Positions 38,599 through 50,138 of a stretch of DNA of 64,000 nt are shown piece after piece. The stretch is from Pseudomonas fluorescens (GTDB taxonomy: Bacteria > Pseudomonadota > Gammaproteobacteria > Pseudomonadales > Pseudomonadaceae), in contig NZ_CABVHY010000003.1 of the NCBI RefSeq assembly GCF_902497875.1, positions 186,001 through 250,000 on the forward strand, given 5' to 3'. The notes below the pieces were generated by a model. The model searched no databases. It worked only from the letters and a program-made list of their open reading frames with translations, and had not been told where the DNA came from. Numbering within the stretch: the stretch's first letter is position 1; every line of letters begins with the position of its first letter. Position numbers and translations under genes: made by a program.

Positions 38599-38614
38599 TC
38601 GCTGGCTGACCCAT

Positions 38615-39097
38615 TTGAAGACATTTGACCATTTGACCGTTGTTGGTCTGCGCGAGTGGATAGCGCTCCCGGATTTGGGAGTGGCGGGCCTGCGGGCGGA
38701 GATCGACACCGGCGCCAGCACCTCCAGCCTGCATGCCACCGAGATCGAGCCGTTCGAGCGTGACGGGGAAAAGTGGGTGCGCTTCAATGCGCACCTGGGC
38801 ACCGTGGTGCAACTGCGCCATCGGCACTGCGAAGCGCCGCTGGTGGCAATGAAGACGATTAAAAGCTCCAACGGTCAGGCACAAGTGCGTTACGTGATCA
38901 GCACCACCCTGGCGCTGGGCGATCGGGTCTGGCGGGTGGAGTTCACCCTGGCCTGCCGCAAGTCCATGCGTTATCGCTTGTTACTCGGTTCCAAAGCCCT
39001 GATCGACGGCCAGTTGGTGGTCAATCCGGGAATCAAATACGTTCAAGACAAGCCGGCATTCCCGGCATCCACTACCCTTGCCACAGGTGTTGCATGA
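38615..39097 (+). CDS. rimB: Retropepsin-like protease of the RimK system
   Basis: No ATG is available; the TTG at 38615 gives [15 protein letters not shown], the expected family start, and a 160-residue product. The aspartic-protease-like motif [14 protein letters not shown] lies near residue 30. RimB is described as trimming the glutamate tails that RimK adds to ribosomal protein S6. It begins 16 nt after the rimA stop, and its stop overlaps the rimK ATG. The weak start may keep protease levels low. Confidence 0.85.
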   Translation: MKTFDHLTVVGLREWIALPDLGVAGLRAEIDTGASTSSLHATEIEPFERDGEKWVRFNAHLGTVVQLRHRHCEAPLVAMKTIKSSNGQAQVRYVISTTLALGDRVWRVEFTLACRKSMRYRLLLGSKALIDGQLVVNPGIKYVQDKPAFPASTTLATGVA

Positions 39098-39999
39098 AGA
39101 TCGCTGTGCTGTCGCGTAACCCGCGTCTGTATTCCACTCGTCGTCTGGTCGAGGCCGGCACCGAGCGTGGCCATGAAATGGTGGTGGTCGATACCCTGCG
39201 CGCCTATATGAACATTGCCAGTCATAAGCCGCAGATCCACTACCGTGGCAGGCCACTGGAGGGCTTCGATGCGGTGATCCCGCGGATCGGTGCTTCGGTG
39301 ACGTTTTATGGTTGCGCAGTATTGCGCCAGTTCGAAATGATGGGCGTGTTCCCGCTCAACGAGTCCGTGGCCATCGCCCGCTCGCGGGACAAACTGCGTT
39401 CGCTGCAATTGCTTTCGCGTCGTGGTATCGGCTTGCCGGTCACCGGTTTTGCCCACTCACCGGACGATATTCCCGACCTGATCGCGATGGTTAACGGCGC
39501 ACCGCTGGTGATCAAGGTGCTGGAAGGCACCCAGGGCATCGGCGTGGTGATGTGCGAAACCGCCACTGCGGCGGAGTCGGTGATCGAGGCGTTCATGGGC
39601 CTCAAGCAGAACATCATGGTCCAGGAGTACATCAAGGAAGCCGGAGGTGCGGACATCCGCTGCTTCGTGGTCGGCGACAAGGTGATCGCGGCGATGAAGC
39701 GTCAGGCCAAGCCCGGCGAATTCCGCTCCAACCTGCACCGGGGTGGCAGCGCCAGCCTGATCAAGATCACCCCCGAAGAGCGCATGACTGCCTTGCGCGC
39801 GGCCAAGGTCATGGGCCTGAGCGTGGCGGGCGTGGATATCCTGCGCTCCAACCACGGGCCGTTGGTGATGGAGGTTAATTCCTCGCCAGGGCTGGAAGGG
39901 ATTGAAACCACCACTTGCAAGGATGTGGCGGGGATCATCATCGAGCATCTGGAAAAGAATAGCGGGCCGAATATGACAAGGACCAAGGGTAAGGGCTGA
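39094..39999 (+). CDS. rimK: Ribosomal protein S6 glutamate ligase
   Basis: 301 residues of the ATP-grasp superfamily. It adds glutamates to the C-terminus of RpsF and so alters translation output. ATP-grasp features are visible: [36 protein letters not shown] and [14 protein letters not shown]. It is third in rimABK, with a 4-nt overlap with rimB. A REP pair follows the stop. Confidence 0.95.
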   Translation: MKIAVLSRNPRLYSTRRLVEAGTERGHEMVVVDTLRAYMNIASHKPQIHYRGRPLEGFDAVIPRIGASVTFYGCAVLRQFEMMGVFPLNESVAIARSRDKLRSLQLLSRRGIGLPVTGFAHSPDDIPDLIAMVNGAPLVIKVLEGTQGIGVVMCETATAAESVIEAFMGLKQNIMVQEYIKEAGGADIRCFVVGDKVIAAMKRQAKPGEFRSNLHRGGSASLIKITPEERMTALRAAKVMGLSVAGVDILRSNHGPLVMEVNSSPGLEGIETTTCKDVAGIIIEHLEKNSGPNMTRTKGKG

Positions 40000-40015
40000 G
40001 GCCCTGCCCAATCCA

Positions 40016-40162
40016 CTGTGGCGAGGGGGCTTGCCCCCGCGGCCCGGTCCGCGCTCGGGCGTAGCGGTCGTAAAACCAGCTTCCGTATTTCATCTGATAG
40101 AGCGCGGTTGCTGGCTTTGGGAGTCCTTCGGCCTCCAGCGGGAGCAAGCTCCCTCGCCACAA
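40016..40162. repeat. REP pair of the GTGGCGAGGGGGCTTGCCCC family
   Basis: CTGTGGCGAGGGGGCTTGCC is followed about 110 bp later by the inverse GAGCAAGCTCCCTCGCCACA. It fills the gap between convergent rimK and envZ. The same family recurs at 57414-57576. Confidence 0.85.
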
Positions 40163-40196
40163 GGATCGCGACCAGCTCGCTGCTTTCCGATTTTCC

Positions 40197-41510
40197 CTAC
40201 ACCGCATCCCTCGGCAACATCAGCCCCAACGGCAAGCGCACTCGCGCTTCGAGCCCGCCGCCTGCGCGGTTGCGCAGTTCTACATTGCCGCCGTGCATCG
40301 AGGCGATCCGTTTGACGATAGCCAGGCCCAGCCCGGTGCCTTTGCCGCCTCGGGCGCGGTCGCCGCGGGTGAACGGGTTGAAGATCGCTTCGAGCTCAGA
40401 CTGATCGATACCGCCCCCACGATCCATCACGCTCAACACCACGTAGGGTGCGTTGGTGTCACCTGACACATGGGCGGCCACTTCGACTCCGGTACCGGCA
40501 TGATGCAAGGCGTTGCCGATCAGGTTGTTCAACAGGCGCTTCATCGAAACCCGGCGCAACGGGAACGGCTGGATCGGTTCCAGGCGCAGGCGAACCCGCT
40601 CCTCGTTCTGGTTGTAAGGCGCCGCGACTTCACGCACCAGATCGGTGAGGTCGACTTCTTCGACCGTCTCATCGCGACCGTCGCGAATAAACGCCAGGAA
40701 CTGATCGAGAATCGCGTCCATGTCTTCGATGTCGCGCACCATGGCGTCCGTGAGGTCGCTGTGGTCGCCCATCAGCTCCAGGGACAGCCGCAAGCGGGTC
40801 AGCGGAGTGCGCAGGTCATGGGACACGCCAGCCAGCATCAGCTCACGTTCACGCCCGGCCTGTTCGACATCCTCGGCCATCTGGTTGAAGGCGCGATACA
40901 CCTCGGCCATTTCACTCGGGGTGTCGCTGATCGGCAGACGCACGCTACGCCCCTGACCTAACTGGCGGGCGGCATACACCAGTCGCTTGAGGGGTTGGTT
41001 GAGCTGGCTGACGAAGATCCAGGCCGAGGCTGTGGATAACAGACCGATCGCCAGGAACCAGCCCAGCACGCTCCAGATTTTCTGGCCACGCAGCGGGTGT
41101 GGGTACAACGGCACTTTCAGCCAGCCATCACCGAGACTCGGCGCGCGCACCCATAGGGCCGGCGGTGCGTGCATGCGCAAGCGGACTTCGGTGTCGGCAC
41201 CCAGTTCGGCCTGCATCTGTCGCTGGTAGATCTCGCTGTACGGCCAGTGCTGCTCACCTTCAGGCACACCTGCGCCAACCACTCGAATCAGCGTGGCGGC
41301 TTCGGCGATTTTCTCGCGGTTCGCTTCGTCCGCAGCCCAATAAGAGCGCAAGGTCAGCGCGACACCGTGGCTGTATTGGCGATCCACCAGCACGTCTTCG
41401 TTCATCAGCAGGTAAACCAGGGTCAGCGCCTTGGAAAACAGCACGACGATCAGCACCAGCCAAAGGGTGCGGGAGAAAAAACTTTGAGGGAACCACACGG
41501 GGGTCTTCAT
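40197..41510 (-). CDS. envZ: Osmosensing histidine kinase EnvZ
   Basis: 437 residues from the ATG at 41510; a TTG nine bases upstream is less likely. It has a membrane segment near the N-terminus, a periplasmic loop of about 110 residues, a second membrane segment (about 150-170), a HAMP domain, the phosphoacceptor in GVSHDLRTPLTRLRLSLEL, and the ATPase boxes (NLIGNALHHA, DRGGGI, GKGTGLGLAIV). The partner OmpR lies upstream on the same strand, with a REP-like hairpin in the 119-bp gap. Confidence 0.93.
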   Translation of the reverse strand: MKTPVWFPQSFFSRTLWLVLIVVLFSKALTLVYLLMNEDVLVDRQYSHGVALTLRSYWAADEANREKIAEAATLIRVVGAGVPEGEQHWPYSEIYQRQMQAELGADTEVRLRMHAPPALWVRAPSLGDGWLKVPLYPHPLRGQKIWSVLGWFLAIGLLSTASAWIFVSQLNQPLKRLVYAARQLGQGRSVRLPISDTPSEMAEVYRAFNQMAEDVEQAGRERELMLAGVSHDLRTPLTRLRLSLELMGDHSDLTDAMVRDIEDMDAILDQFLAFIRDGRDETVEEVDLTDLVREVAAPYNQNEERVRLRLEPIQPFPLRRVSMKRLLNNLIGNALHHAGTGVEVAAHVSGDTNAPYVVLSVMDRGGGIDQSELEAIFNPFTRGDRARGGKGTGLGLAIVKRIASMHGGNVELRNRAGGGLEARVRLPLGLMLPRDAV

Positions 41511-41528
41511 AGACGGCAACTACACACT

Positions 41529-41622
41529 TTGCAGGAGCGAGCGGCGCTCGCGGAATTGCGGATCGCGAGCCGCCCGGGTTGCCGTCATGTGACAGATCGC
41601 CCGAGAAACCCGCTCCTACAAA
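41529..41622. repeat. Degenerate REP-like inverted pair within the ompR-envZ operon
   Basis: GCAGGAGCGAGCGGCGCTCG and, about 60 bp later, CCCGCTCCTACA are inverted halves. It separates ompR from envZ and could lower downstream expression. Confidence 0.6.
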
Positions 41623-41629
41623 TTACCGA

Positions 41630-42370
41630 TCACTTGGTCGCGGTGCCATCCGGTACGAACACATAACCCACACCCCAGACAGTCTGGATATAACGCGGCT
41701 TGGACGGATCGGGCTCGATCATCCGGCGCAGGCGGGAGATCTGGACGTCGATGGAGCGCTCCAGGGCATCCCACTCGCGGCCACGGGCCAGATTCATCAG
41801 CTTGTCGCGGGTCAGCGGCTGGCGAGCATTCATCACCAGTGCCTTGAGTACCGCGAACTCACCGGTGGTGAGCATGTGTACTTCCTCGCCCCGCTTGAGT
41901 TCACGGGTGGCCAGGGACAGCTCGTAGTCGCCGAAGGTCACGCTTTCGTCTTCGCTGCCGGGTGCGCCAGGCACCGGCGCCGACTGACGCCGCAGGACCG
42001 CTTTGACACGGGCCAGCAGTTCGTCCGGGTTGAACGGTTTGGCCAGGTAATCATCGGCGCCATCTTCGAGGCCTTTGATGCGGCTCAGCTCGTCGCCCTT
42101 GGCGGTGAGCATGATGATCGGTATCTGGTTTTTCGCCACACGCAGGCGTTTCAGCGCGCTAAGGCCATCTTCACCGGGCATCATCAGGTCGAGCACCACC
42201 AGGTGGAAAACCTCGCGCCCCAGCAGACGATCCATTTGTTCGGTGTTCGGCACGGCCCGGGCGCGAAAGCCCTTGCTGACGAAAAAACGTTCCAGCAGGC
42301 TGCTCAGCCCCGGATCGTCATCAACGATGAGAATTTTTTCGCCTTCAGCAGTTTGTGCAGTGCTGCTCAT
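41630..42370 (-). CDS. ompR: Response regulator OmpR
   Basis: 246 residues. The receiver has the acidic pocket DDDP at about 17-20, phosphoacceptor LVVLDLMMPGEDG near residue 60 and the conserved Lys in LAKPFNPDEL. A C-terminal winged helix of the OmpR/PhoB class follows (LNLARGREWDALERSIDVQISRLR-like helix, ending in GVGYVFVPD). It controls envelope and osmotic genes with EnvZ. Confidence 0.95.
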   Translation of the reverse strand: MSSTAQTAEGEKILIVDDDPGLSSLLERFFVSKGFRARAVPNTEQMDRLLGREVFHLVVLDLMMPGEDGLSALKRLRVAKNQIPIIMLTAKGDELSRIKGLEDGADDYLAKPFNPDELLARVKAVLRRQSAPVPGAPGSEDESVTFGDYELSLATRELKRGEEVHMLTTGEFAVLKALVMNARQPLTRDKLMNLARGREWDALERSIDVQISRLRRMIEPDPSKPRYIQTVWGVGYVFVPDGTATK

Positions 42371-42731
42371 TGGATGCTCCTTTGATCTCGGTGCGCATTA
42401 TGGCGTAGCTGCCGTTATACGCACCGTGTGCATTGTTAGCAGATTTTTCCTCGATCGCCAGTAAACCGGCCATTGTGCCTACATGGCACGATATCCCCCT
42501 AGGGCCGAACGCTGGTTATAATGCGCCGCCTTTTGTGCAGGGCAACGTCTGATCGTTACTGTGGGTGGCCACTCTTTATTTTCCATGGCCGCGCAGTAAT
42601 TTTTCGATTTCACGGGTCAACAGGGCTGCCTTTTGATCCAGGTAGCGGCGCCGGCCAGGCCGCTCAACCAGACTCGCCAAGCCCGAACCCCGCGCCTGCG
42701 AGCCTGCTTTCACAATTTGTCAGGTGGTTTT
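42371..42731. other. Divergent ompR/tex intergenic region
   Basis: 361 bp. A perfect TATAAT at 42517-42522 faces tex, but its -35 is poor; this would leave a tex leader of about 200 nt. No REP element or coding frame is supported. Confidence 0.5.
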
Positions 42732-45056
42732 ATGGACAGCATCAACAGCCGCATCGCCGAGGAACTCGGTGTACGCCCGCAACAGGTCGAAGCGGCCGTC
42801 GCTCTACTGGATGAAGGCTCCACGGTGCCCTTCATCGCCCGTTACCGGAAAGAAGTGACCGGCAGCCTCGATGACATCCAATTGCGGCACCTGGAAGAGC
42901 GCCTGCGCTACCTGCGAGAACTCGACGAACGGCGCCTCAGCATCCTCGCCAGCATCGAAGAGCAAGGCAAGCTGACCCCGGAGTTGGCCCGCGACATCAA
43001 ACTCGCCGACACCAAGACCCGCCTCGAAGATTTGTACCTGCCGTACAAACAGAAGCGCCGCACCAAGGGCCAGATCGCCCTGGAGGCCGGCCTCGGCGAG
43101 CTGGCCGACGGCCTGTTCAACGACCCGACGCTGTCTCCGGAATCCGAAGCCGCGCGTTTCGTCGATGCCGAAAAAGGCGTTGCCGATGTCAAGGCGGCTC
43201 TCGAAGGCGCCAAGTATATCCTCATGGAGCGCTTCGCCGAAGACGCCAGCCTTCTGGACAAGCTGCGCAGCTACCTCAAGCAGGAAGCCACCCTCAGTGC
43301 CCGCGTGATCGCCGGCAAGGAAGAGGAAGGCGCCAAGTTCCGCGATTATTTCGAACACGACGAACCGCTGAAAAGCATGCCGTCGCACCGGGCCCTGGCG
43401 ATTTTCCGTGGTCGCAACGAAGGCATCCTCAGCTCCTCGCTGAAAGTCGGTGAAGAGCTGCCGGGCGCCATGCACCCATGCGAAATCATGATCGGCGAGC
43501 GTTTCGGCGTGAAAAACCAGAGTCGCCCAGCCGATAAGTGGCTGAGCGAAGTGGTGCGCTGGACCTGGAAGGTCAAGCTCTACACCCACCTGGAAACCGA
43601 TTTGCTGGGCGAGTTGCGCGACGGCGCCGAAACCGAGGCAATCAACGTGTTCGCCCACAACCTCCACGACTTGCTGCTGGCCGCACCGGCCGGACCGCGC
43701 GCAACCCTGGGCCTGGACCCGGGCCTGCGCACCGGTTGCAAAGTCGCAGTGGTCGATGCCACCGGCAAGCTGCTGGATTACGCCACGGTTTACCCCCACG
43801 TACCGAAAAACCAGTGGGACCAGACCATCGCCGTGTTGGCCGCCCTGTGCGCCAAGCACTCGGTGGACCTGATCGCCATCGGTAACGGCACCGCCAGCCG
43901 CGAAACCGACAAGCTGGCCGCTGAGCTGATCAAAAAATACCCAGGCATGAAGATGACCAAAGTCATGGTCTCCGAGGCCGGTGCCTCGGTGTACTCGGCT
44001 TCGGAACTGGCCTCCAAGGAATTCCCGGACCTCGACGTGTCGATCCGTGGCGCGGTGTCGATTGCCCGTCGCCTGCAGGATCCGCTGGCCGAACTGGTGA
44101 AAATCGATCCGAAATCCATCGGTGTCGGCCAGTACCAGCACGATGTGTCGCAGCTGAAACTGGCGCGCGGCCTGGATGCAGTGGTCGAGGACTGCGTGAA
44201 CGCGGTCGGCGTCGACGTGAACACCGCTTCGGTGGCGCTGCTGGCACGGATTTCCGGGCTCAACGCGACCCTGGCGCAGAACATCGTGAATCACCGTGAT
44301 GAAAACGGTGCGTTCAAGACTCGCGCTGCATTGAAGAAAGTTTCGCGCCTGGGCGAAAAAACCTTCGAACAGGCCGCCGGCTTCCTGCGGGTAATGAACG
44401 GCGACAACCCGCTGGATTCGTCCGCGGTTCACCCGGAAGCCTATCCGCTGGTACAGCGCATCGCCGCTGAAACCGAGCGCGACATCCGCTCGCTGATCGG
44501 CGACGCCAGCTTCCTCAAGCGTCTCGACCCGAAGAAGTACACCGACGAAACCTTCGGTCTGCCGACAGTCACCGACATTCTTCAGGAGCTGGAAAAACCC
44601 GGTCGCGATCCGCGTCCAGGGTTCAAGACCGCCGAGTTCCAGGACGGCGTCGAAGACCTCAAGGACCTGGAACTGGGGATGATCCTCGAAGGCGTGGTGA
44701 CCAACGTGACCAACTTCGGTGCTTTCGTCGATATCGGCGTGCATCAGGACGGTCTGGTGCACATTTCCGCCTTGTCGGAGAAATTCATCAAGGATCCGCG
44801 TGAAGCGGTGAAAGCCGGCGATGTGGTCAAGGTCAAGGTCATGGAAGTCGACATCCCGCGCAAACGCGTCGGTCTGTCGATGCGCATGAGCGACACCCCG
44901 GGCGAGAAAATCGACGGTGCCCGTGGCGCGCGCCCTGGCTCGGCGCCACGCCAGTCGCAAAACACCGCACCGCGCAAAGAAACCACGGCGCCGGCTCCGG
45001 CCAACAACGCCATGGCTTCGTTGTTCGCCAACGCCAAGCAGTTGAAGAAACGCTGA
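42732..45056 (+). CDS. tex: RNA-binding transcription accessory protein Tex
   Basis: 774 residues from the ATG at 42732 (AGGTGG upstream). It has a helical N-terminal domain, a YqgF-like RNase H fold with [17 protein letters not shown], helix-hairpin-helix motifs ([19 protein letters not shown]), and an S1 RNA-binding domain near 650-725 ([29 protein letters not shown]). An Ala/Pro/Thr-rich tail follows. Tex is linked to transcription and ribosome-associated RNA handling. The stop overlaps the next ATG by one base. Confidence 0.96.
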   Translation: MDSINSRIAEELGVRPQQVEAAVALLDEGSTVPFIARYRKEVTGSLDDIQLRHLEERLRYLRELDERRLSILASIEEQGKLTPELARDIKLADTKTRLEDLYLPYKQKRRTKGQIALEAGLGELADGLFNDPTLSPESEAARFVDAEKGVADVKAALEGAKYILMERFAEDASLLDKLRSYLKQEATLSARVIAGKEEEGAKFRDYFEHDEPLKSMPSHRALAIFRGRNEGILSSSLKVGEELPGAMHPCEIMIGERFGVKNQSRPADKWLSEVVRWTWKVKLYTHLETDLLGELRDGAETEAINVFAHNLHDLLLAAPAGPRATLGLDPGLRTGCKVAVVDATGKLLDYATVYPHVPKNQWDQTIAVLAALCAKHSVDLIAIGNGTASRETDKLAAELIKKYPGMKMTKVMVSEAGASVYSASELASKEFPDLDVSIRGAVSIARRLQDPLAELVKIDPKSIGVGQYQHDVSQLKLARGLDAVVEDCVNAVGVDVNTASVALLARISGLNATLAQNIVNHRDENGAFKTRAALKKVSRLGEKTFEQAAGFLRVMNGDNPLDSSAVHPEAYPLVQRIAAETERDIRSLIGDASFLKRLDPKKYTDETFGLPTVTDILQELEKPGRDPRPGFKTAEFQDGVEDLKDLELGMILEGVVTNVTNFGAFVDIGVHQDGLVHISALSEKFIKDPREAVKAGDVVKVKVMEVDIPRKRVGLSMRMSDTPGEKIDGARGARPGSAPRQSQNTAPRKETTAPAPANNAMASLFANAKQLKKR

Positions 45057-45439
45057 TGGAAATCCCTGCAGGGCTGACCGAAAGCGCTTTCTTCAAGCTG
45101 CTGGGTTGCCGTTTGCACAGTCTTGAGGTCGGGGTGGCGCAAGTCACCCTGGGCCTCGAGCCGCAATTGCGCAATCGCGGCGGCAAGCTGCACGGCGGGG
45201 CCTTGTTCAGTCTGGTGGATATCGCCATGGGGCTGGCCTGTTCCAGCACTCATGGCTTCGACCAGCAGAGCGCGACCATCGAGTGTAAAATCAACTATGT
45301 TCGCGCAGTGAATGAAGGCGAAGTGTTATGCACGGCACGGGTCATACACCCTGGCCGGCGCACGCTCGTCGTCGAAGCGGATGTGATGCAAGGCGATAAA
45401 CTCGTCGCAAAAGCACAAGGCACCTTCGCTGTCCTATAG
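45056..45439 (+). CDS. PaaI-family hot-dog thioesterase
   Basis: 127 residues. The active-site helix region RNRGGKLHGGALFSLVDIAMG (about 38-58) carries the HGG and acidic residues of the PaaI class. It hydrolyses acyl- or phenylacyl-CoA; the substrate is unknown. It starts on the last base of the tex stop (TGATG), so it is translationally coupled to tex. Confidence 0.88.
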   Translation: MEIPAGLTESAFFKLLGCRLHSLEVGVAQVTLGLEPQLRNRGGKLHGGALFSLVDIAMGLACSSTHGFDQQSATIECKINYVRAVNEGEVLCTARVIHPGRRTLVVEADVMQGDKLVAKAQGTFAVL

Positions 45440-45653
45440 CTCCCTGCCATCAATTTGAGTTAATTTCGGCGCTACGAACGTGGCGTCGGGGTTTTCTGCC
45501 TGCGCCCAAGCCAGATTCAGGGATGAAGTGCAGCGTTTTCATACGGGTCAGTACGACTCAATAACCAGGCGACCACGCCAGTTTTCACTTCACCCTTGTA
45601 GACCGTCTTGCCCACCCCCATATTGGGGCGACTGACGCGTGAAGGAATCCAAC

Positions 45654-47237
45654 TTGAGCGAACTTCTCAACCGCCGCCTGGCTCTGCTTGGCGAGCGCGC
45701 TAACCTCTCTCTGCTCGAGCAGTGCCTGCATGGTATCGAGCGCGAATGCCTGCGCGTCAACGATGCCGGCCGTCTGGCGCAGACGCCGCACCCTGAAGAG
45801 CTGGGCTCGGCACTGACCCACGAACAAATCACTACCGACTATTCCGAGTCGCTGCTGGAGTTCATCACTCCGGCCCTGCCTGATCCGGCAGAGACGCTGA
45901 GCAGCCTCGACAAGATCCACCGTTTTGCCTACAGCAAGCTCGGCAAAGAGTACCTGTGGAGTCCATCGATGCCGTGCCCGTTGCCGGCCGAGGAAGATAT
46001 CCCGATTGCTTATTACGGCACCTCCAACATCGGCAAGCTCAAGTACGTGTACCGCAAGGGGCTGGCCCTGCGTTACGGCAAGACCATGCAATGCATTGCC
46101 GGCATTCACTACAACTTCTCCCTGCCGGAGAAACTCTGGCCGCTGCTCAAGCAGGACGAAGGCTTTGTCGGTACCGACCGCGACTATCAGTCGGCGGCCT
46201 ATATCGCATTGATCCGTAACTTCCGCCGCTATAGCTGGCTGTTGATGTACCTGTTCGGCGCCTCGCCGACACTCGATGCGGGTTTTTTGCGCGGTCGCTC
46301 CCATCAGCTTGAGCAACTTGATGCAGACACGCTGTATCTGCCTTACGCCACCAGCCTGCGCATGAGCGACCTGGGTTACCAGAGTAACGCTCAGGCCGGG
46401 CTGACGCCGTGCTACAACGATCTGCACAGCTACACCGACAGCCTGCGCAAGGCAGTGGCCACAGCCTATCCGCCCTATGTCGAGATCGGCACCCACAAGG
46501 ACGGTGAGTGGATTCAGCTCAACACCAACATCCTGCAGATCGAAAACGAGTACTACTCCAACATCCGCCCGAAACGCGTGACCTACACCGGCGAGCGGCC
46601 GATCCAGGCGCTGGTGGCCCGTGGCGTTCAGTACGTCGAAGTGCGTTGCCTGGACATCAACCCGTTCCTGCCGATGGGCATCGATCTGCAGGAGGCACGT
46701 TTCCTCGACACCTTCCTGTTGTACTGCGCGCTGAACGAGAGCCCGCTGATCGCCAACAGAGAATGCGGCAATTGCACCTCGAACTTCCTCGCAGTGGTCA
46801 AGGAAGGTCGCCGCCCGGGCCTGCAATTGCAGCGCCAAGGCCAACCGGTGGACCTGAAAGAGTGGGCCGGCGAGTTGCTGGAGAAGATTGCGCCATTGGC
46901 CGCGCTGCTCGATCAAAGCCACGGCGGCGATGCCCACAGCAAAGCCCTGGACGCGCAACTGGCGAAGGTCAAGGATCCGTCCCTGACTCCGTCAGCGCAG
47001 GTGCTGGCCGCCATGCATGAGCATAAGGAGAGCTTTACCCAGTTCTCCCTGCGCCAGAGCCAGGCCCATGCCGAGTACTTCCGCAGCGAACCGTTGAGTG
47101 CGCAAGACCAGGCTCGCTTCGAGGAGCTGGCGCGCAGTTCACTGGCGCAGCAGGCAGAACTGGAGCAGAGCGAAGTCGGCGATTTCGATGTGTTTGTCGG
47201 CGCGTACCAGGCAAGTATTCTGGCGATCAGTAATTAA
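45654..47237 (+). CDS. gshA: Glutamate-cysteine ligase
   Basis: The TTG at 45654 is chosen: AAGGA lies 7 nt upstream and gives 527 residues starting [13 protein letters not shown], the length I recall for P. aeruginosa GshA. A GTG at 45639 is in frame but would overlap the ribosome site. The enzyme joins Glu and Cys to gamma-glutamylcysteine, the first step of glutathione synthesis. [12 protein letters not shown] (near 24-35) and the central [22 protein letters not shown] are family signatures. Confidence 0.95.
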   Translation: MSELLNRRLALLGERANLSLLEQCLHGIERECLRVNDAGRLAQTPHPEELGSALTHEQITTDYSESLLEFITPALPDPAETLSSLDKIHRFAYSKLGKEYLWSPSMPCPLPAEEDIPIAYYGTSNIGKLKYVYRKGLALRYGKTMQCIAGIHYNFSLPEKLWPLLKQDEGFVGTDRDYQSAAYIALIRNFRRYSWLLMYLFGASPTLDAGFLRGRSHQLEQLDADTLYLPYATSLRMSDLGYQSNAQAGLTPCYNDLHSYTDSLRKAVATAYPPYVEIGTHKDGEWIQLNTNILQIENEYYSNIRPKRVTYTGERPIQALVARGVQYVEVRCLDINPFLPMGIDLQEARFLDTFLLYCALNESPLIANRECGNCTSNFLAVVKEGRRPGLQLQRQGQPVDLKEWAGELLEKIAPLAALLDQSHGGDAHSKALDAQLAKVKDPSLTPSAQVLAAMHEHKESFTQFSLRQSQAHAEYFRSEPLSAQDQARFEELARSSLAQQAELEQSEVGDFDVFVGAYQASILAISN

Positions 47238-47250
47238 GCGACGCCTGTAA

Positions 47251-47349
47251 AAAGATCGTCCGAACGCGGCCCGAACCTGCGGCAGCTCCTACGGGACCGG
47301 TTATCAACCCGCCTTTGTAGGAGCTGCCGTAGGCTGCGATCTTTTGATC
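47251..47349. repeat. REP pair with the variant half also seen at 20532-20640
   Basis: The left half contains GATCGTCCGAACGCGGCCCG followed by AACCTGCGGCAGCTCCTAC; the right half is a normal GTAGGAGCTGCCGTAGGC copy. It lies just after the gshA stop. Confidence 0.85.
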
Positions 47350-47350
47350 C

Positions 47351-47410
47351 TTAGAATTTTCTGCTCATATGCTAATTCTAAAAAGTTATTTATTTTGTGA
47401 TTCTTAGATC
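47351..47410 (+). promoter_or_regulatory. AT-rich control region of tauABCD with a perfect inverted repeat
   Basis: TTAGAATT (47351-47358) and AATTCTAA (47374-47381) form a perfect 8-bp inverted repeat. An A/T-rich stretch follows (AAAAAGTTATTTATTTTGTG). Such regions precede CysB/Cbl-controlled sulfur-starvation genes. The regulator is inferred from the genes downstream. Confidence 0.45.
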
Positions 47411-47463
47411 ATTTAGTCTCCTTGTCAGCCGATCCTCCGGCCGCTTGAACAAGGAGCTTCTCC

Positions 47464-48441
47464 ATGAAAACGAACTTTCCCCTGCGCCTCCTGGCGGCCG
47501 CGTCCCTGGCTGCGGCAAGCTTCTTTGCCCAGGCGGCTGACGTTACCGTCGCCTACCAGACCACCGTTGACCCGGCGAAAGTCGCCCAGGCCGACGGCGC
47601 TTATGAAAAAGCCACTCACGCAAAAATCGACTGGCGAAAATTCGACAACGGTGCCGACATCATTGCCGCCATTGCTTCGGGCGATGTGCAGATTGGCTAC
47701 CTCGGCTCCAGCCCGCTGACGGCGGCGATTACCCGCAAAGTCCCGGTGCAGACTTTCCTCATCGCGACCCAGATCGGCGCCGCCGAAGCCCTGGTGGCCC
47801 GCGACGGTTCCGGGATCAAAACCCCACAAGACCTGATCGGCAAGAAAATCGCCGTGCCCTTCGTTTCCACCGGCCACTACAGCCTGCTGGCGGCACTGAA
47901 ACACTGGAACATTGACCCTTCGAAAGTACAAATCCTCAACCTCGCACCGCCAGCGATCGTTGCCGCCTGGAAACGCGGCGATATCGATGCGACCTACGTC
48001 TGGGACCCGGCACTGGGCGTGGCCAAGGAAAACGGCAAGGTGCTGATCACCTCGGGCGAACTGGCCAAGTTCGGCGCGCCGACCTTCGATGCCTGGATCG
48101 TGCGTAAAGACTTCGCCGAGAAGCACCCGGAAATTGTCACCGCCTTCGCCAAAGTCACCCTCGACGCCTACGCCGATTACCGCAAAGACCCCCAAGCCTG
48201 GCTGGCAGACAAAGGCAACGTCGACAAGCTGGTGAAACTCTCCGGCGCCAAAGCCAGCGACATCCCGTTGCTGCTGCAAGGCAACGTCTATCCGCTGGCG
48301 GCTGACCAGGTGATCACCCTCGGCGCGCCGACCACCAAAGCCATCACCGACACCGCCACGTTCCTCAAGGAACAAGGCAAGGTCGAAGCCGTACTGCCGG
48401 ATTACGCTCCGTACGTCAGCGCCAAGTTCATTACCAACTGA
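47464..48441 (+). CDS. tauA: Taurine ABC transporter substrate-binding protein
   Basis: 325 residues with a signal peptide (cleavage after FFAQA, about residue 23). The mature part begins [17 protein letters not shown], and the fold is that of TauA/SsuA periplasmic sulfonate-binding proteins. AAGGAGC lies upstream. First gene of tauABCD, which brings in taurine as a sulfur source when sulfate is short. Confidence 0.94.
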   Translation: MKTNFPLRLLAAASLAAASFFAQAADVTVAYQTTVDPAKVAQADGAYEKATHAKIDWRKFDNGADIIAAIASGDVQIGYLGSSPLTAAITRKVPVQTFLIATQIGAAEALVARDGSGIKTPQDLIGKKIAVPFVSTGHYSLLAALKHWNIDPSKVQILNLAPPAIVAAWKRGDIDATYVWDPALGVAKENGKVLITSGELAKFGAPTFDAWIVRKDFAEKHPEIVTAFAKVTLDAYADYRKDPQAWLADKGNVDKLVKLSGAKASDIPLLLQGNVYPLAADQVITLGAPTTKAITDTATFLKEQGKVEAVLPDYAPYVSAKFITN

Positions 48442-48457
48442 TCAGGAGCAAACAGCG

Positions 48458-49252
48458 ATGGCCTTGTTAGAACTGGAGCGCATCGGCGCACAGTACCCAG
48501 GCAGCCCCGAGCCGGTGCTGGCGGATATTTCCCTGAGCCTTGGGCCACAGCAGTTGCTGGTCGCCCTCGGCCCGTCCGGCAGTGGCAAGACCTCGCTGTT
48601 GAACCTGATTGCCGGTTTCGTCGAACCGAGCGCCGGACGCATCACCCTCGACGGCGTTCCGGTAAAAGGCCCGAGCGCCGAGCGCGGCGTGGTATTTCAG
48701 GATGACGCGCTGCTGCCGTGGCAGGACGTATTGGCTAACGTCGGCTTCGGCCTGGAACTGGCGGGCATCCCCAAGCCGCAACGGGAAACCCGCGCGCGGG
48801 AAATGCTCGCGCTGGTGGACCTCGCCGGCTTTGACCAGCGCCGCATCTGGCAGCTGTCCGGCGGCCAGAAACAGCGTGTCGGTCTGGCCCGCGCCCTGGC
48901 CGCTGACCCGCGCGTGCTGCTGATGGACGAACCCTTCGGTGCCCTCGATGCCTTCACCCGCGAGCAGATGCAGGAGCTGCTGCTGCAAGTCTGGAAGCGC
49001 ACCGCCAAACCGGTGTTCCTGATTACCCACGACATTGAAGAAGCGGTGTTCCTCGCCACCGAGCTGATTTTGCTCGCGCCCAATCCCGGGCAAATCGTCG
49101 AGCGTCTGAGCCTGGACTTCGGCCGGCGTTATGCCGCCGGTGAATCGGCCCGAACGATCAAGTCCGACCCGCGTTTTATCGAAACCCGTGAACACGTGCT
49201 TGCTCGAGTGTTCTCTCAACGCAGCGCCATCCAGCAGCAGGAGCGCGCATGA
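48458..49252 (+). CDS. tauB: Taurine ABC transporter ATPase
   Basis: 264 residues. Walker [10 protein letters not shown], signature [15 protein letters not shown], Walker [14 protein letters not shown] and the H-loop LITHDIEEA are all intact. It powers import through TauC. It overlaps tauC by 4 nt. Confidence 0.96.
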   Translation: MALLELERIGAQYPGSPEPVLADISLSLGPQQLLVALGPSGSGKTSLLNLIAGFVEPSAGRITLDGVPVKGPSAERGVVFQDDALLPWQDVLANVGFGLELAGIPKPQRETRAREMLALVDLAGFDQRRIWQLSGGQKQRVGLARALAADPRVLLMDEPFGALDAFTREQMQELLLQVWKRTAKPVFLITHDIEEAVFLATELILLAPNPGQIVERLSLDFGRRYAAGESARTIKSDPRFIETREHVLARVFSQRSAIQQQERA

Positions 49253-50091
49253 GCAGCTATGGATTACCGGCCACGGCCACAAAAACCAGCGCCAACTCAT
49301 CCGCGGCGATTGCTGTTCGTCGCAGTCTGAGTACCCGCTGGATCAGCGTACTGACCTTGATCACGCTGCTTGCCCTCTGGTGGGCCGTGACTGCCAGCGG
49401 ATTGATTGAACCGCTGTTTCTGCCACCTCCCTCAGCGGTCCTGCAAAAAGGCTGGTTACTGGCGACCAGCGGCTACATGGATTCGACCTTGTGGCAGCAC
49501 CTGGGCGCCAGCCTCAGCCGTATTGGCATGGCCCTGGGGTTCGCCGTGCTAAGCGCCATTCCGGTGGGTATCGCCATCGGCCACAACCGCATCGCCCGCG
49601 GCATTCTCGATCCGTTGATCGAGTTCTACCGCCCTATTCCACCGCTGGCCTATCTGCCGCTGATCGTCATCTGGTGCGGGATTGGCGAGTTGTCCAAAGT
49701 CCTGCTGATTTACCTGGCGATCTTCGCCCCAATTGCCATCGCCACCGCCACCGGCGTGCGTACCGTCGACCCGACCAAACTCCGCGCCGCGCAATCCCTG
49801 GGCGCGACGCGGGCCCAGTTGATTCGCCATGTGATCCTGCCCAGCGCCCTGCCGGACATTCTCACCGGTGTGCGGATTGGCCTGGGTGTCGGCTGGTCGA
49901 CGCTGGTCGCCGCCGAATTGATCGCTGCCACCAGTGGCCTGGGCTTTATGGTCCAGTCGGCTGCGCAGTTTCTGGTCACCGATGTGGTGGTACTGGGAAT
50001 TCTGGTGATCGCGCTGATCGCCTTCACCATGGAAATGGGCCTGCGTGCCCTGCAACGCAAGCTGGTGCCGTGGCATGGCCAGGCGCATTGA
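49249..50091 (+). CDS. tauC: Taurine ABC transporter permease
   Basis: 280 residues, about six membrane segments. The EAA loop that contacts the ATPase reads [23 protein letters not shown]. The start codon sits in the tauB stop (ATGA). Together with TauA and TauB it makes the inner-membrane importer. Confidence 0.95.
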   Translation: MSSYGLPATATKTSANSSAAIAVRRSLSTRWISVLTLITLLALWWAVTASGLIEPLFLPPPSAVLQKGWLLATSGYMDSTLWQHLGASLSRIGMALGFAVLSAIPVGIAIGHNRIARGILDPLIEFYRPIPPLAYLPLIVIWCGIGELSKVLLIYLAIFAPIAIATATGVRTVDPTKLRAAQSLGATRAQLIRHVILPSALPDILTGVRIGLGVGWSTLVAAELIAATSGLGFMVQSAAQFLVTDVVVLGILVIALIAFTMEMGLRALQRKLVPWHGQAH

Positions 50092-50138
50092 ACAGAACTG
50101 ACTACGCCGACACTTCGGCGCCGAATTCGAGAAATATC

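Noticed and set aside
42804..44960. 718-codon minus-strand frame opposite tex
   Set aside because: The tex frame is full length and conserved; the antisense frame is typical of GC-rich shadow.
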